Source of the DNA: Symsagittifera roscoffensis
Lineage: Eukaryota; Xenacoelomorpha; Acoela; Convolutidae
DNA length: 60,000 bases
Direction of reading: 5' to 3'
Assembly (NCBI RefSeq): GCF_963678635.1
Contig: NC_087068.1
Span: forward strand, 37,149,436-37,209,435
The number at the start of each line of letters is the position of its first letter. Within the stretch, counting starts at the first letter, position 1. A program made the position numbers and the translations under genes. Of the stretch, positions 24,657-34,596 are shown one piece after another. The notes under the pieces were generated by a model. It was not told the origin of the DNA. It was given only the letters and a program-made list of their open reading frames with translations, and searched no databases.

Positions 24657-24946
24657 TCATATCCAAAGTTTGCATTTTCTCACAAAAACGATCTCTTTAC
24701 ACATATCATAGTTTCTCCATGTGATGTCTGGCCAATTTTTGCTTTTCGGTCAGATCGAAAGCAATTATATTCATTTAAAAATAGTTCTGTCTCCAATATT
24801 TCAGTTGTTAACTAGGTTTCGGATAAGCAAACAATATCAGGGTTATTCAAAAGTATAAAATTTGAAAAGGTTTTTCTACGGTCCAGCTTGAAAATGCTTC
24901 TGATATTGTAACAAATTACTTCTATATCCCCTGAATTTTTCAATAG
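24657..24946 (-). pseudogene. LINE ORF2, endonuclease N-terminus, broken
   Basis: Read on the minus strand just after ORF1, this gives the start of an APE-type endonuclease: CYNIRSIFKL, then NNPDIVCLSET, then NEYNCFRSDR and GETMICVKR. The family usually has a Trp after LSET, but here there is a TAG stop. A second stop follows CVKRSFL. These stops lie outside the triplicated unit, so no copy of ORF2 in this element can be complete. Confidence 0.75.
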
Positions 24947-25786
24947 TCAGTCTGATGTGGTTTCGGCTCTGTTATTTAAAAACAAAACACCTTTCCGAAT
25001 TTTGATATTTTTTGGATCACTTCCGTTAATTAATAGTTCTCTCCTTCTTTTCAGCAATTGCTGTCCTTTTTCTTGTTCATCCTTATTTAGGGATTTCGAT
25101 ATAAAAACAGCGTAATTCACACCCATATATCTTGGTTCATAAGTTTTCGGCATTGATGCGCGAGCTTGTATTTTGTCAACTGTATACATGTTTCTAAACT
25201 TGACTAATAACTGCCTGGGTTTTGTAAAGTTTGGGTCAAATTTATCAAGTCTACGAAATGAAGAAATTTCAATCGGATTAACACCCAATTTGTTTATGCA
25301 TTCGCATAAGGCTTTTTCCTCGTGTTCAAAAATTTTAGCCCTCTCTATTTTTTTGTTTTCATTCGAACTTTTGTATTCAGGTATGCCGCTAAAACGTAGT
25401 TCAAGAGCGTATTCATTACCTGATTTAAGCACATCTGAATACTTAGCCTTTTGATTTTGAGGAGCATTTGATGCATCTGCGATTGACTGCATTACCGACT
25501 TGGCTATTTGAAGTGTATTCTTCAGCTCTTCAATACCACGAGTGATGTCCTCGTGACATTTCCCACCGCCCAGTTTTGATCCGGTAGATGAGCAACCAGT
25601 TCACATAAATTTCACATTTGCATATCGTTCCAGGAATTTGTACTCATCCACAGAGTAGCCCATACACTCACTATGAGTCCACCTCTCACATAACTCGCGC
25701 GATATCCAGTTATCACCGTTTGGCTTGCTACAGATGGTGCACATCTCATGATTCTTTGAGGCCAATCTTGACCTCATACCAGGCAT
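24947..25786 (-). pseudogene. LINE ORF1 with PHD-type zinc finger, one internal stop
   Basis: ORF1 proteins of this group bind the element RNA. The frame opens at the ATG at 25786. Its N-terminus holds a PHD-like finger: MCTICSKP gives the first Cys pair and CERWTHSEC the W-x-H-x2-C core. At codon 63 (25600-25598) an in-frame TGA falls exactly where the final C-x2-C would begin, directly before TGC. The second part (codons 64-280) has ELRFSGIPE, FRRLDKF and PRQLLVKF, the RRM-like fold typical of LINE ORF1, then a basic KRRREL helix. It ends at TTSD, a few bases from the start of ORF2. Confidence 0.8.
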
Positions 25787-25845
25787 ATTTTATTTGAAAA
25801 CAAACTATTTAATAAGCAAACAATAAATAAATTATACAAAGTTTT

Positions 25846-26046
25846 GGAGAATATACCCTTCTTAAAGTTTGTTGGGATATGTAAGGGGCTCACTTTGATA
25901 TAAGTATGTTTGTGATCGACTGGGTATTTTTGGCGTAAATTTTATTAACTAAGAAAAGCCAAAATGACCCATTTTTGGGGTAAAAATTCCACCATATTAA
26001 TTTTGCTAAAATTGCAAGCAAGTTTTGTCTTCATAAGCTTTCACCT
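25846..26046 (-). repeat. Right inverted arm of outer transposon, inner part
   Basis: Reverse complement of about 18422-18640, with shared blocks ATACCCTTCTTAAAGTTTGT, GATCGACTGGGTATTTTTGG and CCCATTTTTGGGGT. It is cut off at 26046 by the BEL/Pao LTR and continues at 33039. Confidence 0.8.
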
Positions 26047-26234
26047 TGACAATGGCAATACGGTTTGGGTGATTAAGATTCCATTTTCAAATCGTAGTTT
26101 TGTTGTTGCTTTTAATTATTTCTTTTTGATTTTTGAGTTTTGAGTCTTTCAATTTACTAATTTGGCGGCATATTCATGTCGAAAATGTGACAAAATTAGG
26201 TTCGGCAAAGAATAAAGTTCAAATGTCGTAGACA
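26047..26234 (-). repeat. BEL/Pao 3' LTR
   Basis: 188 bases, reading TGTCTACGAC...CCATTGTCA on the element strand, so it has the usual TG...CA ends. It matches 32851-33038 with about eight substitutions and no indel. Confidence 0.9.
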
Positions 26235-26350
26235 TAGCCGGGCCCATTTGCAGGTTGCAAATTAGAAAATTGTTCGTTGAAGCTGATGGTACGTCGTCGT
26301 TGATTGTAATGGTCATCTAGTTGTTAGCTGTCGTTGATCATGTTGGTCAT

Positions 26351-27530
26351 CTAGTTGTTACTGTGGTCCAATACTCGCGAGAGTTTGACTGCTGGTCGGT
26401 GTAGTATCCCCCTGCTAGTTTTAATTTCACAGGAGCGAACGATTCCGTCTGCACCTGGGAAAGTACGAAGTACCCGTCCCAGGGGCCAAAGACCTCGAGG
26501 CGTTAGGTTTTCCAGTATCCATACAAGGTCTCCTTGCTGAAGATTTTCCACTTGCTTTGTCCATTTCGTTCGGGTCGTCAAGGTTGGCAAGGAGTCTTTG
26601 AGGTATCTGTTCCAGTACTGTTGACTCAAGGTTTGAGCTTGTTTCCAAGTTTTCTTGTCCGTTGTGTGGCGAGAGAGAAACAATCCAGGAGGCAAATTGT
26701 TTGTTGGTCGTCCTAGTAGAAGGTGATTGGGTGTAAAGGGCTCGTCGTCGGTTGGGTCTGATGAGACGTGGGTTAGCGGGCGAGAATTCATCATAGCTTC
26801 AACCTCGCACGTGAAGGTTGACAGACTTTTGTCGTCCAGTGTCCGTGTTCCAATGACTTTGTAGAAGGCAATCTTAAATGTTTTTATGAGGCGTTCCCAT
26901 GGTCCACCAAAGTGAGGAGCTGCAGGTGGGTTGAACTTCCAGGTTATTCCAAGTAATTGGTATTGATTGTTGAAGTCGTTGCTGTGTTGAATCCCAGAAA
27001 GGCTTTCCTTTAATTCCTTGTCAGCTGCAACGAAGTCTTTTCCGTTGTCAGAGAAGATGATCCTGGGTTTACCGCGTCTAGCGATGAAACGGCGTATGGC
27101 TTGTAGAGTTGAGTTTGTGTCGATTTGCTGGCATATTTCTGAATGAACTGCTCGCGTGACGAGGCAGGTGAAGAAGAGAACTTATCGCTTACTGTACTCG
27201 TCGTTGTTCCGCGTGGCAAAGGGTCCAAAGAAGTCAATTCCTGTTGAGTAGAAGGGGTAACTGTTTTCCGATAAAGGGAGTCGTTGTAGGGGTAGATCTG
27301 CCATCAGAGGCTTCACTGGTTCCTGTCAAAGGCGTCGCCAAGGTATGCATTGTCGAATAGTTTTCTTCAGATGCTTGCGTGATCTTATGATCCAAAAGTC
27401 CTGCTGAAGAATGCTTCGGGTGTGTTCCATTCCACAATGGGAATTTATTTCGTGTGTTTGCTTCATGAAGAGTTGTATTGGGTAGTTTTCTGCGTTCAGA
27501 ATGACTGGATGTTGGCTGCAAAGTAGAAGC
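26351..27530 (-). pseudogene. BEL/Pao integrase region, broken
   Basis: Integrase joins the DNA copy to the host chromosome. An HHCC-like start (QTHEINSHCG near 27440) is followed by the catalytic core. GIDFFGPF (about 27240) carries the first Asp, FSDNGKDF (about 27050) the second, and FGGPWERLIK (about 26920) the Glu. A C-terminal domain follows with PNHLLLGRP, WILENLTPRGLWPLGRV and HRPAVKLSRVL. Breaks: a stop after the linker IPWRRL and a TAA after NDEYSKR, near 27190. The frame from there to 26351 is open. It also lies in a different frame from the RT frame that ends at 27536. Confidence 0.8.
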
Positions 27531-27535
27531 GGGGC

Positions 27536-29158
27536 TTACTGTAGTCGTCCTTTGGCACGCAAGTATCCGTGATCGTCGATGAAGGGGCAAAGAGGATGTA
27601 GAGGGCTGCGGGGTGGAATGTCAGATTTCTTTGTCAGGCATGCTATTTCTTTGGGGAATGATTGATTCTGTGAGTGTTTAATGATCCATGCGAATCCTAA
27701 GGTGAGGTGATGAAGTGAGAGGCTCTGGTGTGTCTTCTTTTTGATGTTTTTTGCGAAGAGAAGAACATATGAAGTAACTCTGAGTGCTCTTGTCCAAGTG
27801 CTAAATCGGTTGAAGTCGATTACTGATGTTGGCGGTTGTTGGTCGTTGTCTGTCAGATGAATATCGGCTGTAGGTTGTGTAAGCGGGTGATTAGGCCAAT
27901 CTGATGATGGTCTTAACAAGAAGTCTGGTCCTTTGATCCATCGTGAATCGGTAGTCATGTCACATGCTTTGTAACCACGTGTTCCGTCGTCTGCAGGGTT
28001 GTCTTTGCTGGGCACGTATCTCCAGTCCAGTGAAGATGTTGAGTCCATGATGAAATTCAGGCGGTTGGCGATGAAGATCCGGTGTCGTTGATTCGGCGAG
28101 TTTATCCAATGAAGAACTGTTGTTCTATCTGTCCATAGTGTCGTACTGTCGATTCGTATGTCATGTTGTTCTTTGATAAAACGAGACAGTTTAGCTCCGT
28201 TAGTGGCGGCTTGAAGCTCGAGATTTGGAATTGTCATTCTGCTGATGGGTGCTACTCGGGCTTTTCCAATGACGAACTTGAGTTCCGTTGTGTTGTCGTC
28301 GTATCTGATTCTGAGGTAAGCAACTGATGCTAAGGCAAGTTCGGAGGCGTTGCTGAATACATGGAGTTGGGTTTCCAGTATCTTCGTTTCTGGTTTGAAG
28401 TAAATCCGGGGCAGGCAGATGTCGTTGAATTGGCTTCGCTTGTCTATCCAATCGTTGAGGTCTGTTAAATGCTCCATGTTTAGAGGTTTGTCCCATTGAG
28501 GTCCATTACTCCAGGCAAGTTGAAGTGATTGTCGTAGTCGAATTGTCAGTGGCATCGTAATTCCAAGCGGGTCAAAGATTGGAGAAGCAAACTTCAATAG
28601 TTTGCGCTGCGTTAAGTCCTTCTTGTCAATGGCGTGAAACTTCTTTGCTTCCACAAGAAAGACGTCCGTGTCTGGTTTCCATTTCACTGCAAGAACTCTT
28701 TCGAGGGGTCGTTCCTTCTTGGTGAGGCTGTCGCTCTTTTCCGGGTGGTTCTCGTTGACTGTTGTGAGGAATTGTTGAGAGTTTGAGGTCCATTTTGTGA
28801 GGTTGAAACCTCCAAGGCTGAACATCTTTTGAAGGTCGTTCATTAACTGTGTCGCTTCCGTCGGTGTTGAAACGGCTTTGTATAGGTCGTCCATGTATAT
28901 GTTGCGTTTTGTGATTTGCTCCAAGGCTGGATATTTGTCGGCATTGTCCTTCGCACATTGTCGAGTGACGTAGCAGGCAACACATGGTGAGTCGGTAGCT
29001 CTGAAGATGTGGCGGGTGTATTGGAAGGTTGCGGGTTGGCCCGTGTTGTCCTTCCACAGAAATCGCAAATACGGCTGGTACTCTGGGCTCACGAAGACCT
29101 GCATGAACATTGCTTCAATGTCGGCAGAAATAGCGATTTGGTCCTCGCGAAATCGCAT
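27536..29158 (-). pseudogene. BEL/Pao reverse transcriptase and RNase H
   Basis: The 540-codon open frame holds most of the polymerase. SADIEAMFMQVFV has the first catalytic Asp and NIYMDDLYKAV the YMDD pair. Then come the connection block FASPIFDPLGITMP and the Pao-type RNase H region: HVFSNASELALA, IPNLELQAA, TTLWTDRTTVLHWI and YVPSKDNPAD. Two usually acidic RNase H positions look changed (FSNAS for F-DAS, TDR for TDS). The frame opens inside the RT, since the fingers (29355-29089, with LPHHPVTNINKPGKVRRVLNA before the break) lie in another frame. Confidence 0.85.
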
Positions 29159-29793
29159 AACGATTCCAGTAGTAGGTCTGGTACAGTTAGTAGGTTGCTG
29201 TTGAGTGATACTCCTTTGTAGATGCTCGATGCATTAAGGACTCGGCGTACCTTGCCAGGTTTATTGATGTTTGTCACTGGATGATGAGGAAGGTACCATT
29301 TTCCTGTTGAGTCTTCATGAGAATCATCAATTTTGACTATGAAACCTTTCTGCAAGTCGGTGTCGATGGTCTCCTGATATTTCTGTGCTATCTCGGTGTT
29401 TCCCTTCAGTCGTTAGAGAAGGCTGTCGAGCTGCTTCTTGGCAAGCCATCTTTTGTTTGGCAGTTGTTGTCCACGTTTCCGAAGCATTCTAACTTCGTAG
29501 TGTCCATTGGGCAAGCGGGTTGTTGAAAATTCCAAGATGCGGAGAGCTTCCTTGTCGTCTGTTGAGAGGCTGCGTTGGTCAGTTGAAATCCCTTCGGCGT
29601 CCAATTTCATCCATTCAGCTACGTGGCGAAACAGTGTATCGTCTGTCGTGAAGTTGATTGTGTTGATGTCGTTGGGTGTCACTGCATTGTCTCGTCCACA
29701 GAGGGACCATCCAAGTGGCGTTTTCCATCCAAAGGGACATTTTGTTTTGAATGGATTACTTCTGAAGGTGTCACGAGTTCGGCGAAATCGCAT
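29089..29793 (-). pseudogene. BEL/Pao pol linker and RT fingers, two broken frames
   Basis: Two frames precede the main RT frame. The first (29793-29413) covers the protease-RT linker: TPLGWSLCGRD, then ILEFSTTRLPNGHYEV and WLAKKQL, which is typical of Pao pol. It ends in a TAA where the polymerase continues in the family. The second (29355-29089) holds GKWYLPHHPV and RRVLNASS of the RT fingers, then shifts out of frame into the 540-codon frame. Confidence 0.75.
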
Positions 29794-30041
29794 CCAATGA
29801 TGATTCCGATTTGTTTTGAGGGCAGTGTGGCTATCCGAATGTGTTGAAGTGGCTCGTTCCTTTGGCAGATGGAGTTGAGGAGTTCAGGGTTGAATTGGGA
29901 AAGGTTTCAATCCATTGTGACGTCGATGTCATTTAGTTGAAATGATTGCTTTTGCTGGTTGTAGGGTCCAATCGCGATCGTCATCTTTGTAGAAGCTGTG
30001 TCTGATGATGTCAGTGCTTGATTTAGCTGGATGGTGTCGTC

Positions 30042-30488
30042 TTATTGCAGATCGGGTTTGAGTTGGAGGGCGATTGATGATTTAAGCAATGTCAGTTTGC
30101 TTCCAAAATCAAGCATTGCATAGGCATGAACTCTATGTTTGCCATAAGAGATCGTTATTGGCAGGGTCGGAATGTGGCGAGTCGATTTCTTTCTGCTTAT
30201 GCTGGTGCTGCAGTTGGTGGTGTCGTCATGTTGTCTGGAGTTCCGGTTGGCTGTCTCCCTCTGTGTCGTCGAGTTGTAGGTGCTGCTGTTGTGCAGAAGT
30301 GTGTGGTGTTTCTTACTGCATCCGTCCGTCCGGCAGGTTTGCGTTGATTGGCAGTCGGCGAACTTGTGGGGGCTGAGGCAGTTGAAACATAGTTGTAGGT
30401 CCCTGGCATGCTGTAATCTGTCCTTTGGGTTCATTGCGATGAAGTGTTGGCATTTTCCAAGGTACTGGCATTGCGTTTCTCCGGGCAA
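30042..30488 (-). pseudogene. BEL/Pao zinc knuckle and aspartic protease
   Basis: CFNCLSPHKFADC gives a CCHC-type knuckle, followed by a second cluster CRTDGCSKKHHTLLH. Further on lies the protease core: YAMLDFGSKLTLL, which fits the D-S/T-G active-site loop with Phe in place of Ser/Thr. The change at the middle position and the stop after PDLQ make activity unlikely. Downstream (30041-29794) the frame continues with further stops. Confidence 0.8.
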
Positions 30489-32541
30489 AAATCTCGTCGT
30501 TGATCCTTTTGTCCAGATTTATGTTGCTGCTGGCTGCGTTGCTGGTTCCGGTTGTTCTGATTGGCGCGGTGATCCGATGGTCCATGTTGGTGGGTGTGAC
30601 CGTTGGATGATGATCCTTGAGTGTTGCTGCTGTTGTAGTTGTTGCTGCTGCTGCTGCTGTTTTTGGTCGAAGGAAGGATGTAACTATCTTCGTCGGGTTA
30701 CCAAAGTCGTTTTCCAGTCGCTGAAGGGCTGCGTCATACTTTGCTCCATTGCATCCATATCCTCGGATGAGAGACTTGGCACCTCCGGATATAAGTTTCT
30801 GCAGATGTGTCATCTTTTCCGAGATTGTCATGTCGGTGCTGTTGATAATTGCGTTGAACAGTCCTATCCAATCTAACCATTGTTCAGGTTCTCCGTCGAA
30901 TATGAATGGTTTGACATGATTTTCTGAATGTCTTCGAGATCGTTTGATGATGTTTGTGGTCTGTCGGTGCTGTTCCAAGGTTGGTCGGAATCGGAAATAA
31001 GTCGGCTGGTTCTGATGTGCTGCATGTTGATGTGCTGCATGTTGATGGACTGCATGTTGATGAGTGGGAGGTCGGTTGATATTTGGGTGAGTTGTTCCTG
31101 TTGGTCCCCTGCAGCCTGCATGAGTGAAGGCTGTTGTTGATGATGTCGGCATGTTCGTAGGGTTGTATGCTGTCGTGGTTCCCAGAAATCCTTCCTGGTA
31201 CGATCGCATGACAGGTTGTGTACTTTGGTGAGTCAGGGTCGGCTGGCTGGAGGTCCAATTTGTTGCTGTTCGTTGATATCCTTGGTTTGTTGGCAGTAGT
31301 GCTGGTTGTGCTGGTATCGGTACTCCGTTGATGTTTCTGATACCCGTAGCTGTCGTCTGGTGTCCACTGAACACGTTGGTGGGGGATGATTGGTTGAATT
31401 CTGATTTCCAATCGTCAAGATGGGTCTAAAGGCGCTATTCGGAGTATGTGTCCTCTGTTGCTGACTTGGAGGCTGGTTCTGTTGTAGGCTTGAAGGCTGA
31501 TATAGTCCATGTGGGGGGCTAGCTGTCTGGGGAGCAAGAATTGGGTGTGTGATTTGCTGTCCAATCATTTGACTCTGAGCTGCTTTTGAAGTTGTTGTCG
31601 GAAGAAATATTGGCGCTGAAACATTTCTTTGTTGGGTTGCTGGTGCGTTCATCTGCTGATTGAAAACTTGGATTTGAGTTCCAGGGTTGGAGTGCGGTGA
31701 AGTTTCATGAAGTTGAGCTTCTGAGTTCGGTCTTTGTCCCACTGTTGCTGTCAATTGCTGATTGTCGATTTGGAGTTGAGTTCCATTGTTCAATTCTATA
31801 GTCGTTCCTTGAAGTTGAGCTTCTGGGTGGTTCGGCTGAAGGTTCGAACTTTGTGACAAGTCGGCGTTCGGCTGCTACAGTGAGAGGTTTGACTGAGGAT
31901 GGAGGTGAGTTCCATGGGCAGTTAGAGTTCCAAGAGTTTCTGTTTGTTGTTGATGAATGCGATGATCCAAGGTATTGGCGTCGCTGTTAGATCCGGGGCG
32001 AAGTAGGAGTCCTGAATTGTCCTGGGCGGAATTTGATCTGTGGTTTGAAGTAGCGTTTAAGATTGCTGGCAATCCTGAAAATTGTGGCAAATCGTCCGGG
32101 GTGTCCTGGTCCATGGTGACGTTTTGTGTAGTGGTACTACTGGTTAAACTTTCCGTTTGGCGTCGAAGGGGAAGATTTTCCAAGGCTTGTCGTATTATTG
32201 AAGGCGTCGAGACGTTGCTGGCTACTCGTGATGAGTTTAAAGAAGACGTGGCAGTGTTGTTGAGGGTACGCTAGTATCGTTTTGATCGTAGTTGGATGGT
32301 TCGGTACAAAACTTTCAAAGTTTTTTAATCGTTCAATGATTGAGTCTTGCTGGTCCGTTCCGGTGCGTATTATCTTGACTGCTTCGTTATTGGCATCGTC
32401 AAGCAAGCTCTTCAATTCCGTTAAGAAATCGTTTATGATCTGTACTTCTTCGGAATCGCTTATGGCTTGGTTAATTGCTTTTGCTAAAATTTCTACGTCT
32501 GTTTCTATGACTTTAAAAACAGCATCATAGGTTGAATTCAT
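30313..32541 (-). pseudogene. BEL/Pao gag, split over several frames
   Basis: Gag forms the particle that packages the element RNA. It opens at a true ATG at 32541 (MNSTYDAVFKVIETD). The frame then moves through 32183-31875, 31859-31233 and 31374-30313, so at least three frameshifts are present. The middle is Gln/Pro/Thr/Asn-rich with HQHA repeats. The conserved DUF1759-like core is in the last piece: IFDGEPEQWLDWIGLFNAII, TISEKMTHLQKLISGGAK and YDAALQRLENDFGNP. A CAG-type run encodes AAAAATTTT near 30632-30665. Confidence 0.8.
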
Positions 32542-32831
32542 TTTTAATTGACTATGTCTCCTAACCTTAATTCACGTTTTGACGTGTCAGACAAAATGTA
32601 AAATGGCCAATATGTAATTCCTTTGATTGAATTGTATTGAAACAAAAAAATTTGATTTTGAGTTTTTTTTCTTTTTGAATTGTATTGAAACAAAAAAATT
32701 TGATTTTGAGTTTTTTTTTCTTTTTGGAACTTATAATCCAAAAAAAAGTAAACAATATGATTGGTTAGTATAAAGATGGGTTCGTTGATTTTTCAAACAA
32801 AAAAAAACTTTGGTTTCGGTTTTTTTGTTTT
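32542..32831 (-). repeat. BEL/Pao 5' leader with 49-base direct repeat
   Basis: This untranslated leader lies between the primer site and gag. About 32626-32726 holds two head-to-tail copies of a roughly 49-base unit containing TTGAATTGTATTGAAAC, then an A run and TTTGATTTTGAG, then a T run. The copies differ slightly in T-run length. Confidence 0.65.
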
Positions 32832-32849
32832 AAAAATTATTGTGCGCCA
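32832..32849 (-). promoter_or_regulatory. Probable tRNA primer-binding site
   Basis: One base inside the 5' LTR, the element strand reads TGGCGCACAATAATTT. A TGG directly after an LTR pairs with the CCA end of a tRNA and primes first-strand synthesis. I cannot name the tRNA. Confidence 0.55.
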
Positions 32850-32850
32850 A

Positions 32851-33038
32851 TGACAATGGCAATACGTTTTGGGTGTTTCAGATTCCAATTTCAAATCGTA
32901 GTTTTGTTGTTGCTTTTAATGATTTCTTTTTATTTTTTGAGTTTTGAGTCTTTCAATTTACTAATTTGGCGGCATATTCATGTCGAAAATGTGGCAAAAT
33001 TAGGTTCGGCAAAGAATAAAGTTCAAATGTCGTAGACA
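32851..33038 (-). repeat. BEL/Pao 5' LTR
   Basis: 188 bases with TG...CA ends on the element strand. It is the partner of 26047-26234. Transcription would start inside it and run towards lower coordinates. Confidence 0.9.
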
Positions 33039-33123
33039 TACCTAAACTCAACCCAATTTGAGAAAAACGCGGTTTTACTTTCAAGCTTAGCTTGTTTTGT
33101 CCGGTTAATTTAAATCAGCACTG
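33039..33123 (-). repeat. Right inverted arm of outer transposon, outer part
   Basis: Reverse complement of 18339-18422: AAACTCAACCCAATTTGAGA, then CGGTTAATTTAAATCAGCAC and the terminal TG. It is separated from the inner part of the arm by the BEL/Pao insertion. The TA after 33123 is the right target duplication. Confidence 0.8.
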
Positions 33124-33437
33124 TAGTTTAAATAGAAATAATTTCACGCATGAAAATCTTTTTTTTTTGCATGGCTGTTCCGATCATTTAAAAAATGGGT
33201 ACGAACTTTGTATTCGTATATCCTTTAGCAGAAAAAACTACACTAATTTCCTCGTTTTTTTTTATAGACCGCATTTAAATCTCTGAAGTCTCAAAAGTGC
33301 TAATAAAGATATTTCAGCGTTGGAAGTGTTAGTAATAAGAAACAGTAAAAAATCTTGCTGGCTTTTGCATATCTGCATTTTCTGCTTACAAGCGAAACAA
33401 CCCATCTTAAAAGTGTCGTACGTACCATTTCGAGGCA

Positions 33438-33638
33438 ATGGCAGACGTTCTTACCCGCCAAAATTTCCAGGTTGTCACCGATATCTTCTGGTTCTTTTCA
33501 AACAAGATGTCGAAGAATGGTCCTCCCCCCCCCCCCTTTATCATCATTTTTTTCACGCTTTGTATTTCCATCATCGTTGGCCTACTTGTCCTCTTCAAAA
33601 GCTACAATCAAGCACATCTCAGTAGATGCGTCAGGTAG
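33438..33638 (+). CDS. Candidate small single-pass membrane protein
   Basis: A 66-codon ATG frame I do not recognise. The first half reads MADVLTRQNFQVVTDIFWFF. A second Met begins MSKNGPPPPP, followed by one strong membrane helix (FIIIFFTLCISIIVGLLVLF) and a short basic tail ending SRCVR. The prolines come from a run of 12 C (33525-33536), which would be unstable in length and would then change the frame. An acceptor-like TTTCCAG near 33470 leaves open that only the second half is an exon. There is no homologue I can name, no polyadenylation signal is obvious, and a MITE begins 33 bases downstream. It may be a chance frame. Confidence 0.2.
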   Translation: MADVLTRQNFQVVTDIFWFFSNKMSKNGPPPPPFIIIFFTLCISIIVGLLVLFKSYNQAHLSRCVR

Positions 33639-33670
33639 TTTCGTTAATAAAGCAGAAATAACGTATGTGA

Positions 33671-34129
33671 GGGTGTTGAGAAGTTAGACGATCAGAAAAT
33701 TAGACGGAGGCACTTAAAAGGAAATAAGACGATTTTCCAAACCTGCAACTTGACAAATAGACGAAAGTGAGAGAGGTTAAATTTGTTTGCAGACAAATTG
33801 CGTGAGAAAATTAAAATTGTTTGAAGAAACAGTTAAATTTCGGCGGCCAAAAATTTTAAATGTCGATCATGCATAATTTGTTCAATTCAAAACTCTCCTG
33901 TAATTTTCAGATTTGACATTTTATGTTCATTTAAACTAATTGTTTTGATAGTTATTGACATTTGATGTTCTTTTTGTATTTGTGAAACTTGACTCTTAAG
34001 GAAAAATGTTGTTGGCCCTTTCCTTTTCATAGCAGTGACGTCTAAAATGCCAGATCTCTAAAAAAATTAAGTCTAACTTCGTTTTTGCAGCATCCGTCTA
34101 ATTTGCGTATCGTTTAACTTCCTAGGCCC
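33671..34129. mobile_element. MITE with 9-base target duplication, copy 1
   Basis: Inverted ends: left GGGTGTTGAGAAGTTAGACG ATCAGAAAATTAGACGG, right (reversed) GGGCCTAGGAAGTTAAACGA TACGCAAATTAGACGG. It is flanked by CGTATGTGA (33662-33670) and TGTATGTGA (34130-34138). It is 459 bases with no coding frame. The ends, the TTAGACG repeats and the interior match the element at 51540-52018. A 9-base duplication is usual for Mutator-like transposons, so this is probably a non-autonomous relative. Confidence 0.75.
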
Positions 34130-34138
34130 TGTATGTGA

Positions 34139-34596
34139 GGTAGTCGCTGCTTCTCATGGCTTTTGTTGTCAAAAAAAACTCGAATTTATTACAGTCAAGC
34201 ATTGTTGATTTTCTTACGATTGATACAGTTGGAACGAAACTTCTCTAAAATTTGTTCCATAAATTATCACTTTAATTAAGCTAATCACAACTGCTTAACT
34301 GATCATTTATTTTGACTGCAACTATTTGCCGAAAGCTCTGTCGGTGAACCAAAAAAAAATCCAAAAACTGAAAGTTACAAAATGAATCAATTTTAGATCA
34401 ATGAAAAGTATACCGCACTCTCTTGTAAGATTCGGGCTAAAAAAGCTGCGTTATTATCTGTAAATTATCGACACTTTAAACAACAATATTTAATAAATAT
34501 ATATATTTTTAATAAGATACTAATTTTACGGTTAACGTGAATTCAAAACGTTCTCAACAATCTTAAAATCTTTAAAATATTTTTGATGGCACCCGG
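34139..34596. other. Non-coding stretch
   Basis: I see nothing supportable between the MITE and the foldback element. Confidence 0.4.

Larger units (their letters stand above)
18707..25845 (-). mobile_element. CR1/Jockey-type LINE, broken, with internal triplication
   Basis: Non-LTR retrotransposons of this group encode an RNA-binding ORF1 and an ORF2 with an APE endonuclease and a reverse transcriptase, and copy themselves at a nicked target. On the minus strand this copy has a short 5' leader, ORF1 (25786-24947), ORF2 (about 24940-18818), a 3' UTR of about 90 bases and a (CTA)n tail. Clade evidence is the PHD-type ORF1, the RT motifs DYSKAFDRVDH, VPQGSILGPLFFL and FADDAKFI, and the microsatellite tail. 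Removing two extra 1.66-kb units leaves an ORF2 of about 930 codons, the usual size. It is dead: endonuclease stops, frameshifts and a stop in ORF1. Confidence 0.85.
26047..33038 (-). mobile_element. BEL/Pao LTR retrotransposon, broken
   Basis: Two 188-base direct LTRs (26047-26234 and 32851-33038) enclose a minus-strand gag-pol region. Class evidence is the DUF1759-like gag core, a CCHC knuckle next to the protease, an RT with YMDD, the FDPLGI block and the Pao-type RNase H region, followed by an integrase. That domain order (PR-RT-RH-IN) and these motifs define BEL/Pao. The flanks are CACCT (26042-26046) and TACCT (33039-33043), a 5-base target duplication with one mismatch. The LTRs differ at about 8 of 188 positions by eye. 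Several frameshifts and stops in gag and pol make it inactive. No envelope frame lies between the integrase and the 3' LTR. Confidence 0.9.
18339..33123. mobile_element. Outer TA-flanked palindromic transposon, interrupted by two retrotransposons
   Basis: The left end CAGTGCTGATTTAAATTAAC (18339) is the inverted match of the right end GTTAATTTAAATCAGCACTG (33123). TA flanks both ends (18337-18338 and 33124-33125). TA target duplications and CAGTG-type ends are typical of Tc1/mariner-like elements. The long inverted arms (about 300 bases) suggest a non-autonomous palindromic form, because no transposase frame is present. Inside it lie a LINE (about 18707-25845) and, splitting the right arm, a BEL/Pao element (26047-33038). 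Without these two insertions the outer element would be roughly 0.7 kb. Confidence 0.75.

Noticed and set aside
18818-25786. The LINE as an intact, mobile element
   Set aside because: The endonuclease has two stops before the triplicated part, each unit has its own lesion, and ORF1 has a stop.
26427-30876. Many + strand and alternate-frame open stretches across the BEL/Pao element
   Set aside because: They are shadows of the minus-strand gag-pol frames, caused by the higher GC of the element.
33525-33536. Run of 12 C as a possible assembly gap filler
   Set aside because: The flanks read on normally and the run is short; it is kept only as a source of length instability.
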